Below, in pieces: positions 17,901-24,269 of a DNA stretch of 24,269 bases; within the stretch, counting starts at the first letter, position 1; every line of letters begins with the position of its first letter. The stretch is from assembly GCA_045602425.1 (NCBI GenBank), contig JAZSBO010000003.1, forward strand, positions 1 to 24,269, written 5' to 3'. Under the pieces are notes generated by a model, which saw nothing but the letters and a program-made list of their open reading frames with translations, did not search any database and was not told the DNA's origin. The stretch is from RGIG9608 sp045602425. GTDB lineage: Bacteria; Bacteroidota; Bacteroidia; Bacteroidales; Paludibacteraceae. Position numbers and translations under genes: made by a program.

Positions 17901-19127
17901 AGTTGCCTCCAAACCACCTTCGGCAACCGAAACAGAAACTGCTACGTTTTGTGCAGTTCTAAAGTTAGCTACAAACTCCACTGGAGAAGTTACAATAGCA
18001 GTATAAGGATTTTCAGTCGAAACAACAGCTCCCTCTACTGTCCAATTTTCAAATAGATAGCCCATATTACTTTCTGCAGAAAGTTGTATATATTGGTCGT
18101 TTGGATTTTCATCAGTAACTTGTGCTGTACCCGCTACAGAGGGGTTCACTGATACCGTAGCTAAAGGTTCCGATGAAGCGATACGCAATGTGATGTCACA
18201 AATACAACCTGAATTAGTTGCAATTTCATTTCCCGATACTGTTGATCCACAAGGGTCCAACGATTCCCAATCGATTTTGAAACGAAGACGATAATCACCA
18301 GGAGCCAAATTCGTTGGCAACGTCCACGATGGCATATTTTCTTTCGTCACCCCACAAGATTCACTTGAAGATTGTCCCTTACTATTAGTTCCTGTTGATG
18401 CCCCTGTTGATGAGTAAAAATTATAACTTACCAACTCTCCAGTATTTTGACCCAATGCATTTGAAGTGGTATTAAACACACCATCTTGATTGTAATCTAT
18501 ATAAACAAAACCATGCATCCAAGATCCTTCCCAATCAAGGCTAGAGAAAGACAAGGTTGAGCCACTCGCTACTTTCAAAACCGATGTAGTTTTATCTTTG
18601 TAAACAACATCAGAATAGGTTCCTTGAATACTTGTCACTGAAAGCGAATTTTCGCCACCATCGGTCAAAGTGAACGAGTTTAATTTTCTTGATTTACTTA
18701 ATGTCATATTACCCGAAGGAGTGCAATAAGTGAGATTTTTCTCAAAAACTGCAACAAAATCAGTTGATTCATTGACCGTCGTAACATAAGGATTTTGAGT
18801 AGAAACCTCGACTCCGTTGACCATCCATTTCACAAACACATAATTAACATTTGCAGTAGCCTGAAGCGAAACCAAAGTACCTACATCAACCGCTTGTGAA
18901 GCCGAACTACCATTTAATGTTACGCTACCGCCAACAGCTGGTAAAGCCTGCACCGAAACATCGCAAGAAAAAGTTTTGTCGAACTTTATACTATCCACTT
19001 CAGCAACTTTGTAAGTAATTACCTCGTTACCTTTATAGATTTTCATTACTCGCTCATATTGTTGAGCAATAATTGCAGTAGTAAGTGTTATCAACACTAC
19101 AACAATGGTGGTTAGTTTTGTTTTCAT
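14955..19127 (-). CDS. Secreted multidomain protein with two CotH kinase domains
   Basis: This is an exported protein of 1390 residues. A signal peptide (about 1-21) precedes a short MKIYKGNEV..DSIKF segment common at the N-terminus of Bacteroidales secreted proteins. Then come an InlB-type repeat (about 55-131), a GEVED domain (about 132-320; FVYIDYNQDGVFN, DPCGSTVSGNEIATN), three more InlB-type repeats (about 320-540), a CotH domain (about 542-935), a fifth InlB-type repeat (about 940-1015) and a second CotH domain (about 1016-1390). Both CotH copies keep GRGNSTWN, the LMRNA block and the metal-site WDFD. CotH proteins are atypical protein kinases known from spore coat phosphorylation; substrates in Bacteroidetes are unknown. 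No T9SS C-terminal domain is visible. The small gene at 19655-19146 lies 18 bases upstream and is probably co-transcribed. Confidence 0.9.
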   Translation of the reverse strand: MKTKLTTIVVVLITLTTAIIAQQYERVMKIYKGNEVITYKVAEVDSIKFDKTFSCDVSVQALPAVGGSVTLNGSSASQAVDVGTLVSLQATANVNYVFVKWMVNGVEVSTQNPYVTTVNESTDFVAVFEKNLTYCTPSGNMTLSKSRKLNSFTLTDGGENSLSVTSIQGTYSDVVYKDKTTSVLKVASGSTLSFSSLDWEGSWMHGFVYIDYNQDGVFNTTSNALGQNTGELVSYNFYSSTGASTGTNSKGQSSSESCGVTKENMPSWTLPTNLAPGDYRLRFKIDWESLDPCGSTVSGNEIATNSGCICDITLRIASSEPLATVSVNPSVAGTAQVTDENPNDQYIQLSAESNMGYLFENWTVEGAVVSTENPYTAIVTSPVEFVANFRTAQNVAVSVSVAEGGLEATISANNVMEGETVTLEATPDDDHVFSHWSVGGVEVSRENPYEAVVLGPTEYVANFKIPVMHTILLQAGKGGTVDVESIETIEGEYVTLEATPDAGYQFENWTIEGNVVSTENPFDYLVNSSATIVANFSDKYSQLTNVPTIYINTENGVAVTSKEDYVNAYVSVRGAENDADNISEVLTEIKGRGNSTWNMEKKPYRLKFDSKIKFLGNEAKEKNWVLLANYADKTLMRNALAFETAREMMNFGFTPSVTFVDVVLNGENLGSYMLTDQVEVKTKRVPVTEQELTTSLSDPEITGGYLIEVDGFADSEISWFQTTKGMKVTIKYPKDDEINSDQSSYISDYTQQMEDALFSASYTDAELGWRKYIDEASMIDWYIACELFGNSDAWWSTYMYKERDSVFKFGPLWDFDIAFNNDDRLGDATTKLIRTYGHDPKTWIEKWCSDAGFMALVNARWSELRENGLAVFMNNYIDNTAEYLEESQTNNFNVWKVLNTKVYRELAARGSYAAEVEFLRNYVNSRIAFLDTQFQLEEPIYSVIASSSDKSMGSVSVSATTINANEVVTLTATPNDGYVFVNWTIGGAEVSTNNPYEVTVTSNIDIKANFAPITKSLPKVYINTPNSVAITSKEIWTEGSTMRILDEYGDEVYNDTMNIRGRGNSTWNYPKKPYALKLESKASILGMPKHKRWVLLANWMDRTLMRNAVSFEMARLCMDWAPRGEFVEFYLNGEHQGNYFLCEQIKIDKNRVNITEFEDGEGNGEDGGFLLEFDTNYQAEINYFFSKNKNFPVTIKDPDEEIITSWTHPYYLYIQNYVDSVETFLKNGDFVSAFERLDTATYIDYWLIHELTTNEEPQHPKSCYMYKDAGGKIKAGPVWDFDWGTFLPSKNGLIISNHLWYGYLMQSPAFKATAKARWAALKPKLAQLDVFIDETAEKIRESNEVNITMWPISGTKPNGDESMTFDQAVARMKQALEHRISEVDTAINAL

Positions 19128-19145
19128 TTTTATTTTGGTTTATTT

Positions 19146-19655
19146 TTATCGTTTAACAATCTTCTCTACCTTTATTTCATTTGCGGTTTGAGCCACCACA
19201 ATATAAATTCCATTGTGCAAATCAGAAACATCCAAACTCAATGATTTGCTATTGCACATTTGCATTTTTGCACATACACCTTGCAAACTATAAATTTGAA
19301 CAACTTTTATTAACTCATCACTTTCCACAAGTACATTATCCGATTGAGGAACATAAACAATACTTGTTTCCGCAGGAAGAACACTTTCTTCCACTTTTGT
19401 GATAATGGTGTTCCCAAACGTAATCACCCTTACATCATCAATATCAAAACTGATATCCGAACCTTGTGTCTTCACCACCATTTCATCGTCCGATGGAAAC
19501 ACTATTTTGTAAATTTCATCAATGATTATTGCTTGCGGTTCTGGCTCATCATTAAGAAAAACATCCATACTGTTAATCTCTTCTGCACTAAGAAAACTCA
19601 ATGGCAACATAAAAACCACCAAAAGCAAACTCTTTAAACAATTACATTTTTTCAT
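19146..19655 (-). CDS. Small secreted protein with T9SS-type C-terminus
   Basis: This predicted exported protein has 169 residues. The ATG at 19655 begins a lysine-rich signal peptide ending near FLSAEE; an in-frame TTG six codons earlier is less likely. The middle has two acidic segments of the DEIYKIVF and DIDDVRVITF type, as found near the start of many Bacteroidales secreted proteins. The last 60 to 70 residues fit a type A T9SS sorting domain: VVQIYSLQG, then DVSDLHNGIYIVVAQ, and a terminal basic KIVKR. Beyond export, no catalytic or binding domain is recognisable. It sits directly upstream of the CotH gene, which lacks such a tail. A shared role is an inference. Confidence 0.75.
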   Translation of the reverse strand: MKKCNCLKSLLLVVFMLPLSFLSAEEINSMDVFLNDEPEPQAIIIDEIYKIVFPSDDEMVVKTQGSDISFDIDDVRVITFGNTIITKVEESVLPAETSIVYVPQSDNVLVESDELIKVVQIYSLQGVCAKMQMCNSKSLSLDVSDLHNGIYIVVAQTANEIKVEKIVKR

Positions 19656-19692
19656 AAATCTTCTTATTTGCAATAAAAAAAATAAAATTTTC

Positions 19693-19700
19693 CAAAGTTA
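19693..19700 (-). promoter_or_regulatory. Likely -7 box of the small-protein/CotH operon
   Basis: On the minus strand TAACTTTG is an exact TAnnTTTG match, 37 bases before the ATG at 19655. No clear -33 box is present. Confidence 0.4.
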
Positions 19701-19774
19701 CAAAAAGTTCTAAAACAGAGAAAAGTATATTTTAACTAAATTCGTTTTTCAAAGAGTTTTTCCCAATCTTTTCT

Positions 19775-19782
19775 TATATTTG
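19775..19782 (+). promoter_or_regulatory. Likely -7 box of the sialidase gene
   Basis: TATATTTG matches TAnnTTTG exactly and lies 29 bases before the sialidase ATG. The leader that follows is almost pure A+T. The -33 region has only T runs. Confidence 0.5.
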
Positions 19783-19811
19783 CCAAATTATTAATTAACT
19801 AATTAATTTTT

Positions 19812-22730
19812 ATGAAAAAAACTTTACTATTTATCACGTTGTTTATTTCGATAGCAACAATGGCTCAAATTACTGAGCCTACAAGAACTGCCGTATTTAC
19901 TATGGGCGAATCAAGCTCTCAATACTACAGAATCCCTGCTTTAGTAGAAACTGCTGATGGGACCTTGGTGGCGATTGCAGACCAACGAGGGACATCTTTA
20001 GGCGACTTACCAAACATCATTAGCATTGTATCCAAACGCAGTACAAATGGAGGTCAAACTTGGGAAGACATGGTTACCATTGCTCAAGGCAATTCTACCG
20101 CAGGGACAACATACGGAGATGCTGCTGCTGTTTACGACGAGCAAGCTGGTAAAATTATTGCCGTATTTGTCGGAAATGAAAATTATGGGAATAATTGTGT
20201 AGGGCTTTGGGCTTCGAACTCTTCTTATCCTTTGCGACTTTACAAATCGGAAAGCTCCAATGGCGGACAAAGTTGGACCACTCCAGAAGACATTACAGAA
20301 AGCATTTATAATGCTATTTATGGTTCAAGAAATTCTTGGGTCGGAGGTTTTGCAGGTTCAGGAAGTGCCATACAACTGAAAAAAGGAACCAATGCCGGTC
20401 GGTTGATGTTTGTGATAGCTGCTCGTCAAAATTCTACATGGGGCGGTAATTGTAGCAACTATGCTGTTTATTCCGACGACAACGGAGCAACTTGGAACGT
20501 TTCTTCCGCAGCATGTACCTCTGGCGACGAAGCCAAAATTGTGGAATTGGAAAATGGAGACCTTCTGATGAGTATCAAAAACCGTAAAGACGACTCATCT
20601 AACGGTTCGGGTTATCGTTTGATGGCAAGATCGACCAACCAAGGTGAATCTTGGACAACTGCCACGGTAAACAACAACCTTATGGACCCAGCATGTAACG
20701 GCGATGTAGTGTCCATTACTTACAACGACACTTATTACATTATGCACTCTTTGCCCGGAAGCACCACTACTCGCGAAAACGTAACAGTTTACCTAAGTGC
20801 AGATGGCGGCGAAACTTGGCCTATCAAACGTGTTATCTACGAAGGTTATTCTGCTTACTCATCACTAGAAGTACTTAATGATGGTACGGTGGGTATTCTT
20901 GTTGAAGAAGGAAAATGGGATAACAATATTGCTGGAGATGACGGATTTAACATTGCTTATTACAATTTTACAATGGATTGGCTTTTGGAAGCTGCTAACT
21001 GCACCGTAAGCGTATCGGCTAACGAAGGCGGTTCTGCAACCCTCAATGGCGGAACAAGCAACGTTGTAGTTACTGTTGGAAAAACCGTAACACTTGCTGC
21101 AACACCAGCAGATGGTTATACATTCAAAAACTGGACCGTAAATGGTTCGGTTGTCAGCACCGAAAATCCTTACGTTGCAACAATCAGCGAAAACACCGAA
21201 TTCGTAGCTAATTTCCAAGATCCAAATGCAGTTGAATATTGTACTTGGAATGGAAATATGACAAATGGCGGACGCCGTTTCGATTCTTTTAGCGTATCAG
21301 ACGGAACATTTTCATCACAAGTTTCTTCTATTCAGACATCTACATCATCTGCTGTATACATCGATAAAACTGCGGTTTCAATAAAAGTATTAGCAGGTTC
21401 TACTGTCACATTTACAAATTTTGCATGGGAAGGACAATGGATGCACGCATACGCATACGTCGATTATAACAAAGACGGCGTATTCAATACCACTGTAAAT
21501 GCTAATGGAACAAATACTACTGGTGAACTTGTAAGTTACAATTATTACAATAACTACAATAGTCTCGGAAATAGTGCAAATGCGCAATATGCCAATAGGA
21601 ACTCATATAATGGAAGTGTAGGACTTCCTAAATTTGTTATTCCAAGTACACTTGCCAATGGCAACTATCGTTTTCGTATAAAAATTGATTGGAACAATAC
21701 CGACCCTTGTGGAAGCACAGTTTCAGATAACGACATTGCTACAAACGGAGGTTGTATCGTTGATATGACAATAAGCATTGTAGATCCACCATCGGCAACA
21801 GATCCAAGCGATGAAACATTGGCACTTATCGAAACAGCAAAAGACATTTTAGATGGCGTTGGTGTTGGCTATCCTGCTGATGCTCCTCGTCAAACATTGC
21901 AAGCTGCAATTGCTACTGCCGAAGCAAATCCGACTGCTGCTGCTGGAACAACTTTGCAAGCAGCAATCAACACTTATTATGCTACAACTGACATTGTTCT
22001 TCCTACGGCTAATTGCGTATATGCGTTTGTGGCTGTAAATACTGGAGCAAAACACTACATTTACAATAGTAGTGGAACACTTTCTTTAGCCACTTACACC
22101 GAAGGAATGGATTTGCCCGAATCAGCAAAATTCACTTGCGAAATAACAGACGGACAATATCAATTCAAAACAAGCGACAACGCTTACTACATGGCTTACC
22201 CAACAATTGGTGGAAAAAATTGGCTCGACAATGAAAGTGTTACGGGACTTGAAGCATCGTCGAGTACGGTGACTAAATTTGACGTGGAAAAAATTCTTAG
22301 CGGAGGAAGCGTTACCGCGTCAAATGAGTTTTTGTTTGGACTTACTTACCTTCAAGGCTATCGCGGATACGACAACGGAAAAAATCAAGATGTCTATGGT
22401 CCAATCGTAGTTTCATCAAGCGGTGCATTTGATGGTTCTACTACTCCATTTTGTAATGGGAGTTTCACTTCTGCTATCAAAATTATAGAACTTGTCGATG
22501 CTACAGTAGATATTGAGAAACCTATTGTTAGCACAAAGCCTACTTTAAGCATTTATGGCACCGAGGGTTCTATCCGCATAAATAACTATAGTGGAAGTGT
22601 AAAAGTGGTTAACATTTTGGGACAAATTGTAAAAGAAATGAGTGTTTATGACAATGCTCAAATAAAAATGTCGAAAGGAATCTACTTTGTAGTAACCAAT
22701 AAAAAAACAACCAAAGTGGTAGTGAAATAA
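19812..22730 (+). CDS. T9SS-exported sialidase (GH33-type) with accessory domains
   Basis: This is an exported exo-alpha-sialidase of 972 residues that should release terminal sialic acids from glycoconjugates at the cell surface or outside. After a signal peptide (1-19, ending TMAQ) the catalytic propeller (about 25-390) has the YRIP motif with the first triad arginine (Arg40), five Asp-box-like repeats (for example STNGGQTW, YSDDNGATW, STNQGESW), an acidic ELENGDLLMS segment, and AYSSLEVL with the expected nucleophilic tyrosine. Then follow an InlB-type repeat (about 396-470), a GEVED domain (about 475-655), a helical Ala-rich stretch (about 665-735), an unassigned beta-rich domain (about 735-895) and a type A T9SS sorting domain (about 905-972; VVNILGQIVKE, KGIYFVV, basic end). 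It is transcribed away from the CotH operon. Confidence 0.92.
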   Translation: MKKTLLFITLFISIATMAQITEPTRTAVFTMGESSSQYYRIPALVETADGTLVAIADQRGTSLGDLPNIISIVSKRSTNGGQTWEDMVTIAQGNSTAGTTYGDAAAVYDEQAGKIIAVFVGNENYGNNCVGLWASNSSYPLRLYKSESSNGGQSWTTPEDITESIYNAIYGSRNSWVGGFAGSGSAIQLKKGTNAGRLMFVIAARQNSTWGGNCSNYAVYSDDNGATWNVSSAACTSGDEAKIVELENGDLLMSIKNRKDDSSNGSGYRLMARSTNQGESWTTATVNNNLMDPACNGDVVSITYNDTYYIMHSLPGSTTTRENVTVYLSADGGETWPIKRVIYEGYSAYSSLEVLNDGTVGILVEEGKWDNNIAGDDGFNIAYYNFTMDWLLEAANCTVSVSANEGGSATLNGGTSNVVVTVGKTVTLAATPADGYTFKNWTVNGSVVSTENPYVATISENTEFVANFQDPNAVEYCTWNGNMTNGGRRFDSFSVSDGTFSSQVSSIQTSTSSAVYIDKTAVSIKVLAGSTVTFTNFAWEGQWMHAYAYVDYNKDGVFNTTVNANGTNTTGELVSYNYYNNYNSLGNSANAQYANRNSYNGSVGLPKFVIPSTLANGNYRFRIKIDWNNTDPCGSTVSDNDIATNGGCIVDMTISIVDPPSATDPSDETLALIETAKDILDGVGVGYPADAPRQTLQAAIATAEANPTAAAGTTLQAAINTYYATTDIVLPTANCVYAFVAVNTGAKHYIYNSSGTLSLATYTEGMDLPESAKFTCEITDGQYQFKTSDNAYYMAYPTIGGKNWLDNESVTGLEASSSTVTKFDVEKILSGGSVTASNEFLFGLTYLQGYRGYDNGKNQDVYGPIVVSSSGAFDGSTTPFCNGSFTSAIKIIELVDATVDIEKPIVSTKPTLSIYGTEGSIRINNYSGSVKVVNILGQIVKEMSVYDNAQIKMSKGIYFVVTNKKTTKVVVK

Positions 22731-22807
22731 ATGAAATCATAAAAAGCAAAAGAGTACCCACGAATGTTCTTTTTTTGAGATAAGATTCTCTATCCTTATA
22801 AGATTGT

Positions 22808-22845
22808 AAAAAACGCTAACAGAAAATTCTGTTAGCGTTTTTTTT
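22808..22845 (+). terminator. Intrinsic terminator after the sialidase gene
   Basis: A strong stem (22808-22822 with 22829-22843, including CGCTAACAG/CTGTTAGCG) closes a 6-base loop and ends in T8. It lies 77 bases past the sialidase stop and marks the last point with the AT-rich composition of the left part. Confidence 0.85.
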
Positions 22846-23058
22846 GGTCGTGGTGCCACCAGAAAATGAGTTTCATTCCTAAATGGCTCTATATCTTCGC
22901 GTTAAAGAATCGCAACAAACGTAATCTCCCGCTATTGCTCCACCTGATTTCTGCACCATTTTGCAGTGTCTCGCAGAGTCGAGTTCCATCTTAGTGCCTG
23001 CTTGATGCCATCATGGACACTATCATGAGCACTTATAGTATTATACACTCACAAAATA
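22846..23058. other. Gene-free junction into a higher-GC island
   Basis: About 210 bases hold no gene I can support. The sequence GTGGTGCCACCAG (22852-22864) resembles the 3' end of a tRNA gene as it appears on the opposite strand, but no cloverleaf follows. From here rightwards G+C rises clearly and codon use changes. This stretch may be the scar or edge of the inserted restriction island. The left end of that island cannot be fixed from this window alone. Confidence 0.4.
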
Positions 23059-23121
23059 TCAGGTCAAATTAAGCTGCAAGGTCAAATCTATTTCATATTC
23101 TATGCGGTTGATCTCGGTCAT
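23059..23121 (-). pseudogene. Remnant: start of an AlbA_2 (Schlafen-like) protein
   Basis: Three bases after the hsdR stop codon, an ATG on the minus strand opens a 20-codon frame beginning MTEINRIEYEIDLT and ending at TGA (23059-23061). This beginning resembles the N-terminus of AlbA_2-domain ATP-binding proteins, which are often found near type I restriction genes. The typical continuation (a KEV.AF.N stretch and a GG..YIG motif) is absent, and the DNA beyond shows no homologous frame. I read it as the 5' stub of a deleted gene. A chance short frame cannot be excluded. Confidence 0.4.
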
Positions 23122-23124
23122 ATC

Positions 23125-24269
23125 CTAAATATTATTCTCGCTCCACATTTCGCACTGCGTCATAATGGTTTCAAGTGCTGCTTCCTGTCCTTCTGGCGGA
23201 TATTTGTACTTTTTGAGCAGTCGTTTCACGATGCGGCGCATACCGGCACGGGCACTCTCTTTCATTGTCCAGTCGATGGTTTTATTTGTGCGGAGTGCAT
23301 CGGTCAGTTCACGCGTGATAGCGATAAGTTGCTCGTTGGTATAGAAATCCTGCACTGCCTCGGGCTTGGTTATAGCATCGTAGAACGCCAACTCCTCGGT
23401 CGAAAGATTGAGTTTTTTGCCCTCCTCCTCGCCATTGACGATGGCTCGTGCGGTCTTCAACAGTTCCTCAATAACCTCCTCATTGGTAAGCAAACCTTTG
23501 AGGTAGTTGCTCATCGCATTTGCCAAAATCTCGGAGAATTTTTCAGCTCGTACGGTGTTAGTGCGCTGATAAACCCTTATCTGCTCGGCTATCAACTTGC
23601 GCAGCAACTCCACAGCAAAGTTTTTCTGCTTCATCTGCGCAATCTCATCCAAGAATTTAGGGTCGAAGATCGAGAACTCCTCCTTAATATCCGAGAAGAG
23701 GTTTATCACGCCCTCGCTCTTGATGCTCTGTTTGAGCAGTTCGTTTATGCGCTCGTTAATCTCGCGGAACGAAATCTTACCCTTTCCCTCCACGCGCGTC
23801 AGCAGTGTGCGCACAGCCTCAAAGTAGGCCGCCTCCAATCGCTCCTCTCGCTGCAAAAGGCTCTGACAGAGCGACAACGACTGGTGGAGCAACAACGCCT
23901 CTTTGATGTATAGTTGCTTGGTTTCTGCTCTTTCAGGTGCTTGCAGAAAATCGACACCGCCCGCAATCGCCGCAGCGCGTGCCATATCCGACTCGCCGTA
24001 GAATGCCGAATAGTCGAAGCCATGCAGCAGGTCGCGGCACACCTCCAACTTTTTCTGAAATTCGGGATATGCAGTCTTTGAAATATCGGTATCGCCGTAG
24101 TTCTTGCGGTCGCGAATGGTGTAGTCATTCATTGCCTGCTACAAAGCCGAGGCAATGCCCACATAATCGCCCACCAGACCGCCTTGCTTGTCGCCAAATA
24201 CACGGTTTACGCGCGCTATCGCCTGCATCAGGTTGTGCCCCGCCATCGGCTTATAAACATACATTGTCG
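23125..24269 (-). pseudogene. hsdR: Type I restriction subunit HsdR, 3' part, amber-interrupted
   Basis: The window holds the C-terminal part of the ATP-dependent motor and nuclease subunit of a type I restriction system; its 5' end lies beyond the right edge. Reading leftwards from 24267, the frame gives KPMAGHNLMQAIARVNRVFG (helicase motif VI with the paired arginines), then GGLVGDYVGIASAL. An in-frame TAG (24139-24141) follows, and the frame continues QAMNDYT through 335 further residues to a TAG at 23125-23127. The later part is the HsdR C-terminal (DUF3387-type) helical domain, ending in KKYKYPPEGQEAALETIMTQ. A single base change in a lysine (AAG) or glutamine codon explains the stop. 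The fragment from the ATG at 24132 lacks all helicase and nuclease motifs. High GC compared with neighbours suggests transfer. Confidence 0.85.

Noticed and set aside
22852..22864. tRNA fragment or attachment site
   Set aside because: Only a short tRNA-3'-like string is present, with no arms and no second copy in the window, so it is kept as a hint and not called as a feature.
22879..22989. A 36-codon open frame on the minus strand in the gap left of hsdR
   Set aside because: It is short, has no recognisable motif, signal or promoter, and lies in what appears to be junction DNA.
23125..24132. The 335-codon frame as a complete gene
   Set aside because: Homology to HsdR continues in the same frame across the TAG at 24139-24141 to the window edge, so the ATG at 24132 is an internal methionine of a broken gene.
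1..24269. CRISPR arrays, insertion sequences and riboswitches
   Set aside because: No regularly spaced repeats, no transposase or IS-like inverted ends, and no riboswitch aptamer that I can recognise were seen.

Overview
The window looks like a chromosomal segment of a low-GC member of the Bacteroidales. Four things point there: promoters of the Bacteroidetes type (TTTG about 20 bases before TAnnTTTG), weak Shine-Dalgarno sites, gene neighbourhoods such as lysS-gpsA-pgi and thrA-(DUF4827-like)-glmM, and secreted proteins with GEVED, InlB-type and type IX secretion (T9SS) C-terminal domains. The genus cannot be read from the sequence.

Layout. 1-390: a tRNA-Arg(TCT) gene on the minus strand with its own promoter and terminator. 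It is followed by a second small minus-strand unit (about 77-247) that has a promoter, hairpins, a (TG)9 tract and a terminator, and is a candidate small RNA. 522-4887: a tight plus-strand operon of thrA (aspartokinase/homoserine dehydrogenase), an FKBP-like lipoprotein and a GlmM-type phosphohexomutase. 4888-5252: a gene-free stretch holding a well-folded rod-shaped RNA candidate (5006-5156) that ends in an intrinsic terminator. 5253-6140: a lipoprotein with an InlB repeat and a FISUMP-like domain. 6247-7897: three overlapping genes, an unrecognised protein with a nuclease-like motif, coaD (coenzyme A synthesis) and nadD (NAD synthesis). A perfect palindromic terminator at 7897-7930 separates them from the convergent minus-strand cluster lysS-gpsA-pgi-ompA (read from 13436 down to 7950). 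pgk (14822-13575) is a single gene with a clear promoter and terminator.

14955-22730 is a cell-surface locus. On the minus strand lie a small secreted protein with a T9SS-type C-terminus and a 1390-residue protein with two CotH kinase domains. Divergent from them is a 972-residue T9SS-exported sialidase. The CotH protein and the sialidase share a GEVED domain and InlB-type repeats of the same style, so they probably work in the same surface or glycan setting.

From about 22850 to the end the composition changes to visibly higher GC. The stretch carries the 3' part of a type I restriction subunit gene, hsdR, that is broken by an in-frame amber codon just after helicase motif VI. Immediately downstream of it is a 20-codon stub resembling the start of an AlbA_2 (Schlafen-like) protein. 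This looks like a decaying, transferred restriction-modification island whose other genes lie beyond the right edge.
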